Shown piece after piece: positions 32,483-41,053 of a stretch of DNA of 51,650 nucleotides. This DNA is from Chroococcus sp. FPU101 (GTDB taxonomy: Bacteria; Cyanobacteriota; Cyanobacteriia; Cyanobacteriales; Microcystaceae): contig NZ_BLJI01000031.1 in assembly GCF_017312365.1 (NCBI RefSeq), forward strand, positions 1-51,650, written 5' to 3'. The position numbers and the translations under genes are program-made. The stretch's first letter is position 1; every line of letters starts with the position of its first letter. The notes beneath the pieces are model-generated. The model saw nothing but the letters and a program-made list of their open reading frames with translations, was not told the DNA's origin and did no database searches.

Positions 32483-33717
32483 TTATCGAATTGCCACAAT
32501 TTTAGGATCTTGATTTAACTGTTCACTAGCTCTGAGAACTTCTTTTCTAGCCCACCCGTCAGCATTTAAAATGTCCTCTAGTGTTGGTGTTGTCGTATTT
32601 TGTGAGATAAAACGATCGCACACTTTCTCAATTAACTTTGGAATATCTAAAAAGCTAATTGTTCCTCTAAAAACAGAGCAACTGCTTGTTCATTTGCAGC
32701 ATTTAAGACCGCAGGCATCGCACCCCCTTCTCTTCCTGCTGCATAGGCTAACTGCATACAAGGATATTTTTGATGATCGGGTTCTTTAAACGTCAAATTA
32801 CCTGCTTTAACTAAATCTAACCTCTCCCAATCGGTATAAATTCGTTCAGGCCAAGACAAAGCATACAACAAGGGTAAACGCATATCAGGCCAGCCTAATT
32901 GAGCTAGTACGGATGTATCTTGTAGCTCAATTAAGGAGTGAATAATACTTTGGGGATGAATAACAATATCGATCGCATCATAATCCATGCCAAACAGATA
33001 ATGAGCCTCAATGACCTCTAAACCCTTATTCATCAGGGTTGCCGAATCGATGGTAATTTTGCGTCCCATTGACCAATTGGGGTGTTTAAGGGCATCTGAA
33101 ACAGTAACAGAGGCTAATTTTTCGATGGGTAGATCCCGAAATGACCCCCCCGAAGCCGTTAAAATAATGCGTTTTAAACCACCTTTGGGAACTCCTTGTA
33201 AGCATTGAAAAATCGCTGAATGTTCCGAGTCTGCAGGCAATAATTTCACCTGATGCTTTTCGACTAAAGGTAGTACAACAGGCCCACCTGCAATTAAGGT
33301 TTCTTTATTGGCCAAAGCAATATCTTTACCTGCTTCAATGGCTGCGATGGTAGGCAGTAACCCCGCACAGCCAACAATTCCCGTGACCACACTTTGAGCA
33401 TCACCATATCTAGCCACTTCGATCATACCCTCATCTCCTGTTAGAAGAATTGGAGTATAATCAAGGTCTGCAATGAGTGATTTTAGAGTAGGTAGATGAG
33501 ACTCATTGCAAATTGCTACAATTTGGGGGCGAAAAGTCCGAATCTGTTTTGCCAGTAAATCTACATTATTTCCTGTAGCTAACCCAATTACCTGAAATTG
33601 CTCAGGGTATTGGGAGACAATATCAAGGGTTTGGGTGCCTATTGACCCAGTAGAACCTAAAATAGAAATTTTTTTCACTGCAAATTTAAGATAATTTTGA
33701 ACTACAGAATACACCAT
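32483..33717 (-). CDS. dxr: 1-deoxy-D-xylulose 5-phosphate reductoisomerase, apparent -1 frameshift near the 3' end
   Basis: This enzyme makes methylerythritol phosphate, the second step of the MEP isoprenoid pathway that supplies carotenoids, quinone tails and phytol. [16 protein letters not shown] is the NADPH-binding start, [10 protein letters not shown] and [13 protein letters not shown] are active-site segments, and [19 protein letters not shown] is conserved. The first frame stops at 32647 after LFLEEQLAF. In the -1 frame the family's C-terminus continues without a gap ([14 protein letters not shown] ... KIVAIR) to a stop at 32483. One base in the A5 run at 32649-32653 is missing, or the ribosome slips at CTTTTTAG. 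ATG 33717 adds 13 residues to the homology-supported GTG at 33678. The remaining sequence is well conserved. Confidence 0.9.
32647..32653 (-). other. dxr frameshift site
   Basis: The coding strand reads GCT TTT TAG. A -1 slip of the Phe codon on the T-run gives TTT TTA GAT and restores the C-terminus (F-L-D-I-P). A stop codon right after a slippery T-run can favour recoding, but a one-base sequencing or assembly indel in a homopolymer is equally compatible. Confidence 0.75.
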
Positions 33718-33740
33718 TTAGGTAGCTTTTAGGGGAGTTC

Positions 33741-34457
33741 TTAAGAAGGACTATCCCATAATTCACTTAGCGTTACGACTCGATAGTTTTGTTCAGTGAT
33801 GGTTTTTAGAATACTTTTAAGAGCGATCGCTGTATTTTCAGAACGAGTCGCGGTACCACCGTGTAATACTAGAATTGAGCCTGGAAAAATAAACTGTGAC
33901 ATATACCATGCAGTAAACTGAGGATGTTCTGACCAAGAATTGGTATCAAGGGGAATCATTGAACCCAATGCAAAACGAGGCTCATAGTCTGGGGTTTGTT
34001 TTAAGATTTCTAGCATTTTTTGATTATAAAAAGCTCGCCCTGGACGATACCAACGTAGCGGTTTACCACATAAGCGAGAAATACAGTCATGTGCTTGTTC
34101 GAGATGTTGCTGAAACTGTTCGGGATATTGTGCTGCAACAAGAAGATCTTCTAAACCATGATTACCAATTTCATGACCTTGGGCTAAGATTGTTTGTAAA
34201 AGCTGAGTTTCATGACAAAGATGATTACTGATCACAAAAAAAGTAGCTTTGGCTTTTTGAGTCGGATTGCTAATCGATTGATTATGAGTAGCGATCGCAT
34301 TTAAAATTAGATGAGTCGATTGATCATTAGGTTCATTCGGTGTTGGGATATCATCGATCGTTAAAGCAACTATCCGTTGAGTTGTTTGTTTATAAAAAAC
34401 CGCATCGGGAAAAAAACTAGCGACTTGAGTTAATAAAGCTTGTTGCAGAATAGTCAA
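33741..34457 (-). CDS. Polysaccharide deacetylase family protein (NodB fold)
   Basis: A 238-residue metal-dependent deacetylase. ALTIDDIPTP (about residues 31-40) supplies the first catalytic and metal-binding aspartates, and HEIGNHGLEDL (about 96-106) the His-x4-His metal ligands. RWYRPGRAFYNQ is the third conserved motif, and VLHGG near residue 198 the last. There is no signal peptide, so it is cytosolic or exported by another route. It lies 23 nt upstream of dxr on the same strand and divergent from argC. The family acts on N- or O-acetyl groups of glycans, and its nearness to the surface-glycan locus may be coincidental. Confidence 0.8.
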   Translation of the reverse strand: MTILQQALLTQVASFFPDAVFYKQTTQRIVALTIDDIPTPNEPNDQSTHLILNAIATHNQSISNPTQKAKATFFVISNHLCHETQLLQTILAQGHEIGNHGLEDLLVAAQYPEQFQQHLEQAHDCISRLCGKPLRWYRPGRAFYNQKMLEILKQTPDYEPRFALGSMIPLDTNSWSEHPQFTAWYMSQFIFPGSILVLHGGTATRSENTAIALKSILKTITEQNYRVVTLSELWDSPS

Positions 34458-34610
34458 GGTTGATTAATGATGAACAAAGACAGTTTACCCAACAACCCTA
34501 GCAAATCTTAGTAAAAAATTTTGATCCAAAATTCAGATTTAGTAATAGAATGCAGCCAAAGTGAGAGTTTTTAGTAAAATCTCACATATCACACGAAATA
34601 CAAAAGAGAT

Positions 34611-35669
34611 ATGGGCAACCCAAAACGAGTACCAATAGGCATTGTCGGAGCTTCTGGATATGGTGGAGTCCAGTTAATTCGTCTACTGATGGAACATCCA
34701 GAAGTCGAAATCGTATATTTAGGTGGTGATAGTAGCGCGGGAAAACCCTACACTGATCTTTATCCCCATTTAATTCATAAAGTTAGCTTAAATGTTGAAC
34801 CAATTGATGTAGATGTCATCGCCTCGCGGTGTGAAGTCGTTTTTTTAGGTTTACCCAATGGCATCGCCTGTGATCTAGCACCGATTTTAGTTGAAAAAGG
34901 GTGTAAAGTTTTAGATTTATCAGCAGATTATCGTTTTAAAGATTTAGAAACCTATACAACTTGGTATAAAAAAGAGCGAACCGACCAAACAATCGCCAAA
35001 AAAGCAGTTTATGGTCTTCCCGAACTTTATCGTGAAGAAATTAAAGCCTCATCTTTAATTGGTTGCCCCGGTTGCTATCCGACTGCGAGTATACTAGCTT
35101 TATCTCCTTTACTCAAACAAGGCTTAATTGTTCCAGAAACAGCGATTATTGATGCTAAGTCAGGGACATCGGGGGGAGGTCGTCAGGCGAAAGTTAATAT
35201 GTTACTAGCTGAAGCGGATAACTCATTAGGAGCCTATGGAGTCGCCAAACACCGTCATACACCTGAAATTGAGCAAGTTTGTAGTGATTTAGCGGGACAC
35301 GAAGTTAGAGTCCAATTTACCCCTCATTTGATTCCAATGGTCAGGGGAATTTTAGCGACAGTCTACGCGACGCTACGCGACCCAGGACTCGTCAGAGAGG
35401 ATTTAATCACCATTTACGGGGCGTTTTATCGTTCTTCTAGTTTCGTCAAAATTCTGCCAAACGGGGTTTATCCGCAAACTAAATGGGCTGCTGGAACGAA
35501 TTTATGTTACATCGGTATCGAAGTTGATCCGAGAACCGATCGCATTATTGTTATGTCTGCAATTGATAACTTAGTTAAGGGACAGGCAGGACAAGCGGTA
35601 CAATGTTTAAATCTAATGATGGGTTGGGATGAAGCATTAGGATTACCTCAAATCAGTTTCTATCCATAA
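34611..35669 (+). CDS. argC: N-acetyl-gamma-glutamyl-phosphate reductase
   Basis: A 352-residue cytosolic enzyme for the third step of arginine synthesis, reducing N-acetylglutamyl phosphate with [22 protein letters not shown] is the dinucleotide-binding start, and [14 protein letters not shown] (about residues 150-163) contains the catalytic cysteine. KSGTSGGGR and HRHTPEIEQ are conserved substrate-side segments. Length fits type 1 ArgC. AGAG lies just before ATG 34611. It is a stand-alone gene, divergent from the deacetylase. Confidence 0.97.
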   Translation: MGNPKRVPIGIVGASGYGGVQLIRLLMEHPEVEIVYLGGDSSAGKPYTDLYPHLIHKVSLNVEPIDVDVIASRCEVVFLGLPNGIACDLAPILVEKGCKVLDLSADYRFKDLETYTTWYKKERTDQTIAKKAVYGLPELYREEIKASSLIGCPGCYPTASILALSPLLKQGLIVPETAIIDAKSGTSGGGRQAKVNMLLAEADNSLGAYGVAKHRHTPEIEQVCSDLAGHEVRVQFTPHLIPMVRGILATVYATLRDPGLVREDLITIYGAFYRSSSFVKILPNGVYPQTKWAAGTNLCYIGIEVDPRTDRIIVMSAIDNLVKGQAGQAVQCLNLMMGWDEALGLPQISFYP

Positions 35670-35812
35670 CTAAGACAGTAAACAGTAAAGGATAATTCAT
35701 TCACTGATGACTTATAACTGATGACTATAAAGGGTTTGGCCATCAAACCCTTCTTTGTTTCCTTGATCTCGTTAAGATTAGAAAGAGAAAGACGCAGCAT
35801 ATTGAAAGACTT

Positions 35813-38137
35813 ATGGCCACTAATACGAGTTATTTAGATCAATTAAACCCCTCTCAACGTCGGGCTGTCGAACATTTTTGTGGGCCATTATTAGTCGTTG
35901 CTGGTGCGGGTTCAGGGAAAACAAGAGCATTAACCTATCGAATTGCTCATTTAATTCGCTATTATCAAGTTGATCCAGAAAATATTTTAGCCGTTACTTT
36001 TACAAATAAAGCGGCTCGTGAAATGAAAGAACGGATTGAAAAAACTTTCGCTCAAGAGTCGGCTTTAGAAAAATACGGACAACGCTTAGAATTATTAACC
36101 GAATATCAACAAAAACAGTTAACATCACAAATTTATAAAAACATCACTAAAAAGCTTTGGATCGGAACGTTTCATAGTCTGTGTTCTCGAATTTTACGTT
36201 ATGACATCAATAAATACCGAGATGAAAAGGGACGAACATGGCAGCGAAATTTCTCGATCATGGATGAATCGGATGTCCAAAGTTTGATTAAAAATATTGT
36301 AACCAAACAGTTAAAACTAGATGATAAAAAATTTGATGCTCGTTCGGTACGCTATCAAATCAGTAATGCAAAAAATTTAGGTTTTTCACCTGATCAATAT
36401 GCTTTAGAAAATCCTGATTATCGAGGTAAAGTAATTACAGAAGTTTATCAAGAATATCAAAATCAATTAGCGGCTAATAATGCTTTAGATTTTGATGATT
36501 TGATTTTAGTCCCTGTTCGCTTGTTTGAGCAAAATGAATCAATTTTAGGCTACTGGTATCATCAATTTAGACATATCTTAGTCGATGAATATCAAGATAC
36601 AAATCGGATTCAGTATGATTTAATTCGTCTGCTTTCTACTAATGGCGAAACCAATAAAAAAGAATGGAAGTGGAAAGATCGTTCTATTTTTGTAGTGGGA
36701 GATGCGGATCAATCCATTTATAGTTTTAGAATGGCTGACTTTACAATTTTATTGAATTTTCAATCTGATTTTGGCGATGGACTATCCGATGATGATACCC
36801 GTACCATGATTAAACTAGAAGAAAATTATCGCTCTAGAGAAAATATTCTACAAATTGCTAATAAATTAATTGAAAATAATACTCAAAGAATTGAGAAAAT
36901 TCTGAAAGCAACTAGAGGCTTAGGTGATACGATATTTTGTTATCGAGCCGATAATGAAGAAATTGAAGCCGAATTTGTTATTAATAAAATAAAACAACTA
37001 AAGAGAGAAAATCCTGAATTAAATTGGGGTAGTTTTGCCATCTTGTATCGAATTAATGCTCACTCCCGACCGTTTGAAGATGCGTTAGTACAAAGGAATA
37101 TACCTTATACGATCGTTGGTGGTTTTAAATTTTATGATCGTCTAGAAGTCAAAGATGCTATAGCTTATTTAAAGGTGATTGCTAATCCATCTGATACTGT
37201 AAGTTTATTAAGAATTATTAATACACCGCGTCGTGGCATTGGAAAAACCACCATAGAAAGCTTAGTCACTGCTTCCCAAGAATTAGGGATACCTTTGTGG
37301 GAAATCTTAAGTGATGAAACTTCAGTCAACACAATTGCTGGACGGGCGGCTAAATCAATTAATCAATTGGTTCAATTATTACAAACTTTTCAAGCCCAAG
37401 TGGAAAGCCTTCCCGTAGCAGAGATTTTACTACAAGTCATGGAACAATCTGGCTACATTGCTGATTTAAAAGAAAAAGGAACCGAAGAAGCGAATAACCG
37501 TTTAGAAAACGTTTTTGAGTTGTACAATGCTGTGGTCAAGTTTAGTGAAGATAGTGAAAATAACAGCTTACAAGATTATTTAGCGACTGCTTCTCTCTCA
37601 TCAGACTTAGATGACTTAAGTGAAGGACAAGAAAAAGTTTCTTTAATGACACTCCATTCTGCTAAAGGGTTAGAATTCCCTGTTGTTTTTTTAGTGGGTT
37701 TAGAACAAGGAACTCTACCTCATATGAGAAGTTTAGACGATCCTCTATCCATCGAAGAAGAACGCCGCTTATGTTATGTAGGTGTGACACGCGCTCAAGA
37801 ACAACTTTTTTTAACTCATACCAAAGAAAGGTTTGTTTGGGGAAATCGTGAAAGCAAAATTCCCTCACAATTTTTACAAGAATTCCCTCAAGATTTAGTC
37901 ACCAGTAACGTTAAGACTAAACCCCCTCAAAGTCGTCCAGTAACTACCACTCCGAGAAGTTATCAAACAAATAATGTATCTTGGGAAGTAGGCGATCGCA
38001 TTTACCATACTATTTTCGGCGAAGGAGAAGTGACCCACATTTTAGCAGGTGGTAAGCGGGCAAGCATCGCCGTTAAGTTTTCAGGTGGTGGTCAAAAAAT
38101 CCTCGATCCAACCATCGCCCCAATGGAGAAACTTTAG
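35813..38137 (+). CDS. pcrA: UvrD/PcrA-type DNA helicase
   Basis: A 774-residue superfamily 1A helicase that unwinds DNA 3' to 5' in repair and at stalled replication forks. Motif I is VVAGAGSGKTRALTYR (near residue 31), motif Ia FTNKAAREMKERI, motif II ILVDEYQDT, motif III GDADQSIYSFR, motif IV near ENYRS, motif V MTLHSAKGLEFPVVFLVGLE and motif VI YVGVTRAQE. The C-terminal 100 residues hold a PcrA-type tail with WEVGDRIYHTIFGEGEV, which in PcrA homologues contacts RNA polymerase. Either name (uvrD or pcrA) is used for cyanobacterial members. It is transcribed alone, with no adjacent repair genes. Confidence 0.95.
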   Translation: MATNTSYLDQLNPSQRRAVEHFCGPLLVVAGAGSGKTRALTYRIAHLIRYYQVDPENILAVTFTNKAAREMKERIEKTFAQESALEKYGQRLELLTEYQQKQLTSQIYKNITKKLWIGTFHSLCSRILRYDINKYRDEKGRTWQRNFSIMDESDVQSLIKNIVTKQLKLDDKKFDARSVRYQISNAKNLGFSPDQYALENPDYRGKVITEVYQEYQNQLAANNALDFDDLILVPVRLFEQNESILGYWYHQFRHILVDEYQDTNRIQYDLIRLLSTNGETNKKEWKWKDRSIFVVGDADQSIYSFRMADFTILLNFQSDFGDGLSDDDTRTMIKLEENYRSRENILQIANKLIENNTQRIEKILKATRGLGDTIFCYRADNEEIEAEFVINKIKQLKRENPELNWGSFAILYRINAHSRPFEDALVQRNIPYTIVGGFKFYDRLEVKDAIAYLKVIANPSDTVSLLRIINTPRRGIGKTTIESLVTASQELGIPLWEILSDETSVNTIAGRAAKSINQLVQLLQTFQAQVESLPVAEILLQVMEQSGYIADLKEKGTEEANNRLENVFELYNAVVKFSEDSENNSLQDYLATASLSSDLDDLSEGQEKVSLMTLHSAKGLEFPVVFLVGLEQGTLPHMRSLDDPLSIEEERRLCYVGVTRAQEQLFLTHTKERFVWGNRESKIPSQFLQEFPQDLVTSNVKTKPPQSRPVTTTPRSYQTNNVSWEVGDRIYHTIFGEGEVTHILAGGKRASIAVKFSGGGQKILDPTIAPMEKL

Positions 38138-38442
38138 TCATTTTAAAGAAAGTGTATCTTAGTAATATCCTAAAAAAGACACTTAATCCACTTAGGATTA
38201 CTTCGTAAGTTAGATCTATTCTCTGAAAGGATAAAGAATATCATAGAATATAAGCTTGCAGCAACAATAACTGAACATGAGTTGTCATATCAGTTAATTC
38301 TTAATAGTTGTTGAGAAAGATTGAGTAAGCTATCAAAACTGTCTGATAATATGAGCAAAGATAGGTACAGTCTGACATTTTAGACGACTGTCTGCTCTAT
38401 ACAAAAGAGTCAAACCTAACATTAAGGATCGGTCAAATAAAT
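38138..38442. other. Gene-free 305-bp leader upstream of the CAAD gene
   Basis: AT-rich region with no open reading frame. ACAGTC (38367-38372) and GACTGT (38386-38391) form a small hairpin about 50 nt before the CAAD start, and AAGGA lies just upstream of that start. It may be a long 5' leader. No recognised riboswitch is seen. Confidence 0.4.
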
Positions 38443-38874
38443 ATGGAATCATTTAAACCCACGGAAACCAAACCCTCAATAAGACCCGATGCGCCTGGAT
38501 CACTGACTAAACCCAGTACTACAGACCAGATCATCCAAGAGTACATTGCCCCAGTTTGGGAGTCAGTGCGAAACTATCTAGCTAAAGTTCCCGACTACAT
38601 CGGTGAATGGTTTGCTCATCCTAGTAACAAAAAATTTCTCACTACTCTCGGTTTGATTGTCGGTAGTATTATTACCGTTAAGGTCATTCTGGCGGTTCTT
38701 GATGCGATCAATGATCTTCCGCTCATCTCACCTCTGATGCAATTAATTGGGTTAATTTACTCAGCTTGGTTTATTTATCGCTATCTCTGGAAAGCCTCTA
38801 ACCGTCAGGAGTTACTAACTGAGATTGAAGCGTTAAGAGCGCAAATTTTTGGCGAAGAACCTCGCAATATTTAA
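38443..38874 (+). CDS. curT: CAAD-domain / CURT1-like thylakoid membrane protein
   Basis: A 143-residue membrane protein. Residues 35-60 (IIQEYIAPVWESVRNYLAKV) form the amphipathic helix, and two membrane helices follow at about residues 68-88 and 95-117. A charged C-terminal helix, NRQELLTEIEALRAQIFGEE, completes the layout. The combination fits the CAAD domain, which cyanobacteria fuse to some aminoacyl-tRNA synthetases and also use alone as CurT, a protein that bends thylakoid membranes and is homologous to plant CURT1. The N-terminal 30 residues are Pro/Thr-rich and probably disordered. It is a separate transcription unit, 92 nt upstream of rimI. Confidence 0.8.
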   Translation: MESFKPTETKPSIRPDAPGSLTKPSTTDQIIQEYIAPVWESVRNYLAKVPDYIGEWFAHPSNKKFLTTLGLIVGSIITVKVILAVLDAINDLPLISPLMQLIGLIYSAWFIYRYLWKASNRQELLTEIEALRAQIFGEEPRNI

Positions 38875-38966
38875 GACCAAGCTTTTTCATTGCTAAAAGC
38901 CAAGTCATCTATCCTCATCTGCTGTTAGAGTGGGTGAGGACTCTTATTTAATAGGATGTTGCGTCG

Positions 38967-39581
38967 ATGTCTCTTTTTCCCTTACATCTTCAAGTCGCCA
39001 CCCTTGAACATCTACCCCAAATTGTTGAACTTGATCAAGTTTGCTTAGGTGGTCTTTGGACGCTAGACGGCTATAAAAGAGAGCTAGAAAGCCCTAATAG
39101 TAGTCTTCTAACCTTGTCTATTCCTCTTAACCCCAATTTAGACAAAATTATTGGTTGTGGCTGCTTTTGGGCGATTTTAGAGGAAGCACATATTACACTA
39201 ATTGCCATTCATCCCGACTATCAAGGACGGGGTTTAGGTCAATTCTTACTCTATGCTTTACTCAAAGATGCAGTCGTTCGTCAGTTAGAACGAGCAACCC
39301 TAGAAGTTCGCGTCTCGAATAATGTTGCTATCTCCCTCTATCAAAAATTTGGTTTTCAAGTGGCAGGACGACGTAAAGGTTATTATCAGCAAACGGGGGA
39401 AGATGCTTTAATTTTATGGCGAGGTGATTTACATCAGCCTGAATTTAAAACACAATTACAACAGTGGGAGACCGAAATTAGCGATCGTCTGTTACGTGAA
39501 CAGTTTCAAGTTTACCTTAATTCATTTGGCTCAATGCCTAATTCTCGTAATCTTTCTTCTAGTAATTCGGCTCGTCGTTGA
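38967..39581 (+). CDS. rimI: Ribosomal-protein-alanine N-acetyltransferase (RimI-like GNAT)
   Basis: A 204-residue GNAT acetyltransferase. HPDYQGRGLGQFLL (about residues 78-91) is the acetyl-CoA-binding motif, and LEVRVSNNVAISLYQKFGFQ is the characteristic RimI segment after it. In E. coli RimI acetylates the N-terminal alanine of S18. Cyanobacterial members have a longer N-terminal part, as here. AGGATG precedes ATG 38967. The last 23 residues (from YLNSFGSMPNSRN, Ser/Asn-rich) are encoded antisense to the 3' end of the Uma2 gene and look non-native. The original stop was probably displaced when that gene arrived. Confidence 0.85.
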   Translation: MSLFPLHLQVATLEHLPQIVELDQVCLGGLWTLDGYKRELESPNSSLLTLSIPLNPNLDKIIGCGCFWAILEEAHITLIAIHPDYQGRGLGQFLLYALLKDAVVRQLERATLEVRVSNNVAISLYQKFGFQVAGRRKGYYQQTGEDALILWRGDLHQPEFKTQLQQWETEISDRLLREQFQVYLNSFGSMPNSRNLSSSNSARR

Positions 39582-40234
39582 GCCTCTTGAGCTTGTTGTT
39601 GAGCCTCTTGAGCCTGTTGTTGAGCTTCTTTTACTTGTTCTTCGAGAGTTAAATAACGCTTTCCGTGTTCGTCCATCCAATATACCCAATCATACTCTAT
39701 TCCCAGATAGGTTGCTTTTTCTCGCATAATTCCGATACCAATTTCAGGAAACCAAACTGCCTCACCTTCTAGTAATTCATATTTTCCGTTGTTTAATTTA
39801 TAGACTTCTAATTTTTGTTTTCTTTTTCGCAAAGGGTTATGAATGACATAGTAAAGTATCCCCATCTGTTCATAAAAGTCTTTTTTAGTGGTGTATTCCC
39901 CTCGTCTCGTTTGAGAAACCACTTCTAGGACTAAAATCGGTAGTTTTTGTTCTTCCCACAAAACGTAGGATAAGCGCAAGTCTGATTCAATCCACCGAGG
40001 CACACCGATACTCAAAAAACCATCGGGAATGATTGCAGGTTTATCTGGATCATAATAGATTCCCATATCGACCCCAAAAAACCAATCCCTTCTATCAGCC
40101 CAAATTGAGGCAAGCATGGCTCTGAGTAAATTAGGAAGATCATTCTGTAATTCGTTATCCACAGGGGTATCGTTAGTATGAGGTAAGTCTTTTGCTGTGG
40201 GTAATTTGCGGTTGCGATCGTATTGAAGAAGCAT
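39512..40234 (-). CDS. Uma2 family (DUF820) PD-(D/E)XK endonuclease-like protein
   Basis: A 240-residue protein of a family greatly expanded in cyanobacteria. The restriction-like fold shows D71 in AIIPDGFLSIG and E104 in ILVLEVVSQTRRGEY, followed by the conserved DFYEQMGILYYVIHNP. The C-terminal 45 residues are a coiled coil of near-identical QEAQQQA heptads ending in RLRELGIEPNEL, the usual tail of these proteins. Its 3' end overlaps rimI by 70 nt in antiparallel orientation. Uma2 genes are scattered and mobile. Their biological role is not settled, and nuclease activity is inferred from fold only. Confidence 0.88.
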   Translation of the reverse strand: MLLQYDRNRKLPTAKDLPHTNDTPVDNELQNDLPNLLRAMLASIWADRRDWFFGVDMGIYYDPDKPAIIPDGFLSIGVPRWIESDLRLSYVLWEEQKLPILVLEVVSQTRRGEYTTKKDFYEQMGILYYVIHNPLRKRKQKLEVYKLNNGKYELLEGEAVWFPEIGIGIMREKATYLGIEYDWVYWMDEHGKRYLTLEEQVKEAQQQAQEAQQQAQEAQRRAELLEERLRELGIEPNELR

Positions 40235-40393
40235 TATGAGCTACCCATTTTTCAGTCGTTGGATAATTCAATTTTAACCAATGAACTTAAATCAGATTTA
40301 ATTTTATTAATGCTTTTATCTTAAGTTACTCTTACCTTGACTTTTGGCTTTAATTGTAGGCTTTAAAAATGTTTAGGCTGTTAGGGAATTTAA

Positions 40394-40435
40394 TAAAAAT
40401 GTAGAGAGGCAATACACTACATCTCTACATTTTTA
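40394..40435 (-). terminator. Intrinsic terminator after the DUF4330 gene
   Basis: TAAAAATGTAGAGA (40394-40407) pairs perfectly with TCTCTACATTTTTA (40422-40435), a 14-bp stem with a 14-nt loop. Read on the minus strand it follows the DUF4330 stop by about 10 nt and ends in a T-run, so it is a good rho-independent terminator. Confidence 0.8.
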
Positions 40436-40445
40436 ATAAATAACC

Positions 40446-40982
40446 TTACTTCTTCGCCATTCTTCTAACATCAATGACACTGGAATTAAAATTATAATTA
40501 TCGCCTTCTAACTCAAATAAAGTTCCGATTTTAACTTTTTGACCTCCGACAACCGCACCTGTCTCACTAATTTCAGCTTTGGCAGCCAGTGTCAAAATCA
40601 TATCTTGGGAATAAGCAGACTCAGGACGTGGGTCGGGTTGTACTTTTACGCTACCATCAGGCTGAGGAACAAGAATATTACGAGGGAGTTCTCTAACTCT
40701 AACCACTTCTAATTCACCTGCTGGTTGATTCCGAATTACAATATTAGTTTTTTTATCAGTTTTAAATTGTTGAATTAAGCCATCAGGATTTAGTACACTT
40801 AATCCTTTAACAATAACATCGACTTCTATCGGTTCTGAGGGAACTTGAGCAATTGAACCTTTTCCAGATGTGCCAGGGAAAATAAAAATTCCTGTAATTA
40901 CTCCTAGAATGACTAAAGCGGCTGCTAAGTCCAAAATATTCAACCTACCGAACAATCTACCTCTAGAATCTAAAAAGCTCAT
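40446..40982 (-). CDS. DUF4330 domain-containing membrane-anchored protein
   Basis: A 178-residue protein conserved in cyanobacteria. The N-terminus MSFLDSRGRLFGRLNILDLAA followed by one hydrophobic helix (about residues 17-37, AAALVILGVITGIFIFP) is the DUF4330 hallmark. The remaining 140 residues are a beta-rich domain, probably on the outer side, ending in NSSVIDVRRMAKK. No catalytic motif is seen. It lies 71 nt downstream of trpE on the same strand and ends at a strong terminator, so it may be read through from trpE. Function unknown. Confidence 0.85.
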   Translation of the reverse strand: MSFLDSRGRLFGRLNILDLAAALVILGVITGIFIFPGTSGKGSIAQVPSEPIEVDVIVKGLSVLNPDGLIQQFKTDKKTNIVIRNQPAGELEVVRVRELPRNILVPQPDGSVKVQPDPRPESAYSQDMILTLAAKAEISETGAVVGGQKVKIGTLFELEGDNYNFNSSVIDVRRMAKK

Positions 40983-41053
40983 AGTAAATCTTTCTAAAAA
41001 TTAAATTACACAAACGCATCAAGAACGCGTCTTTACTGTATCACGATCGCACT

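Noticed and set aside
32571-32789. Plus-strand 72-codon open frame opposite dxr
   Set aside because: It is antisense to the dxr 3' end, including the recovered C-terminal frame, and shows no protein-like pattern.
33143-33151. C7 run in dxr as a second slippage site
   Set aside because: It encodes the normal SGGSF part of Dxr and the frame is intact through it.
35361-35395. Repeat-like TACGCGACGCTACGCGAC within argC
   Set aside because: It encodes YATLRDPGL, which fits the normal ArgC sequence at this place, so it need not be an inserted repeat.
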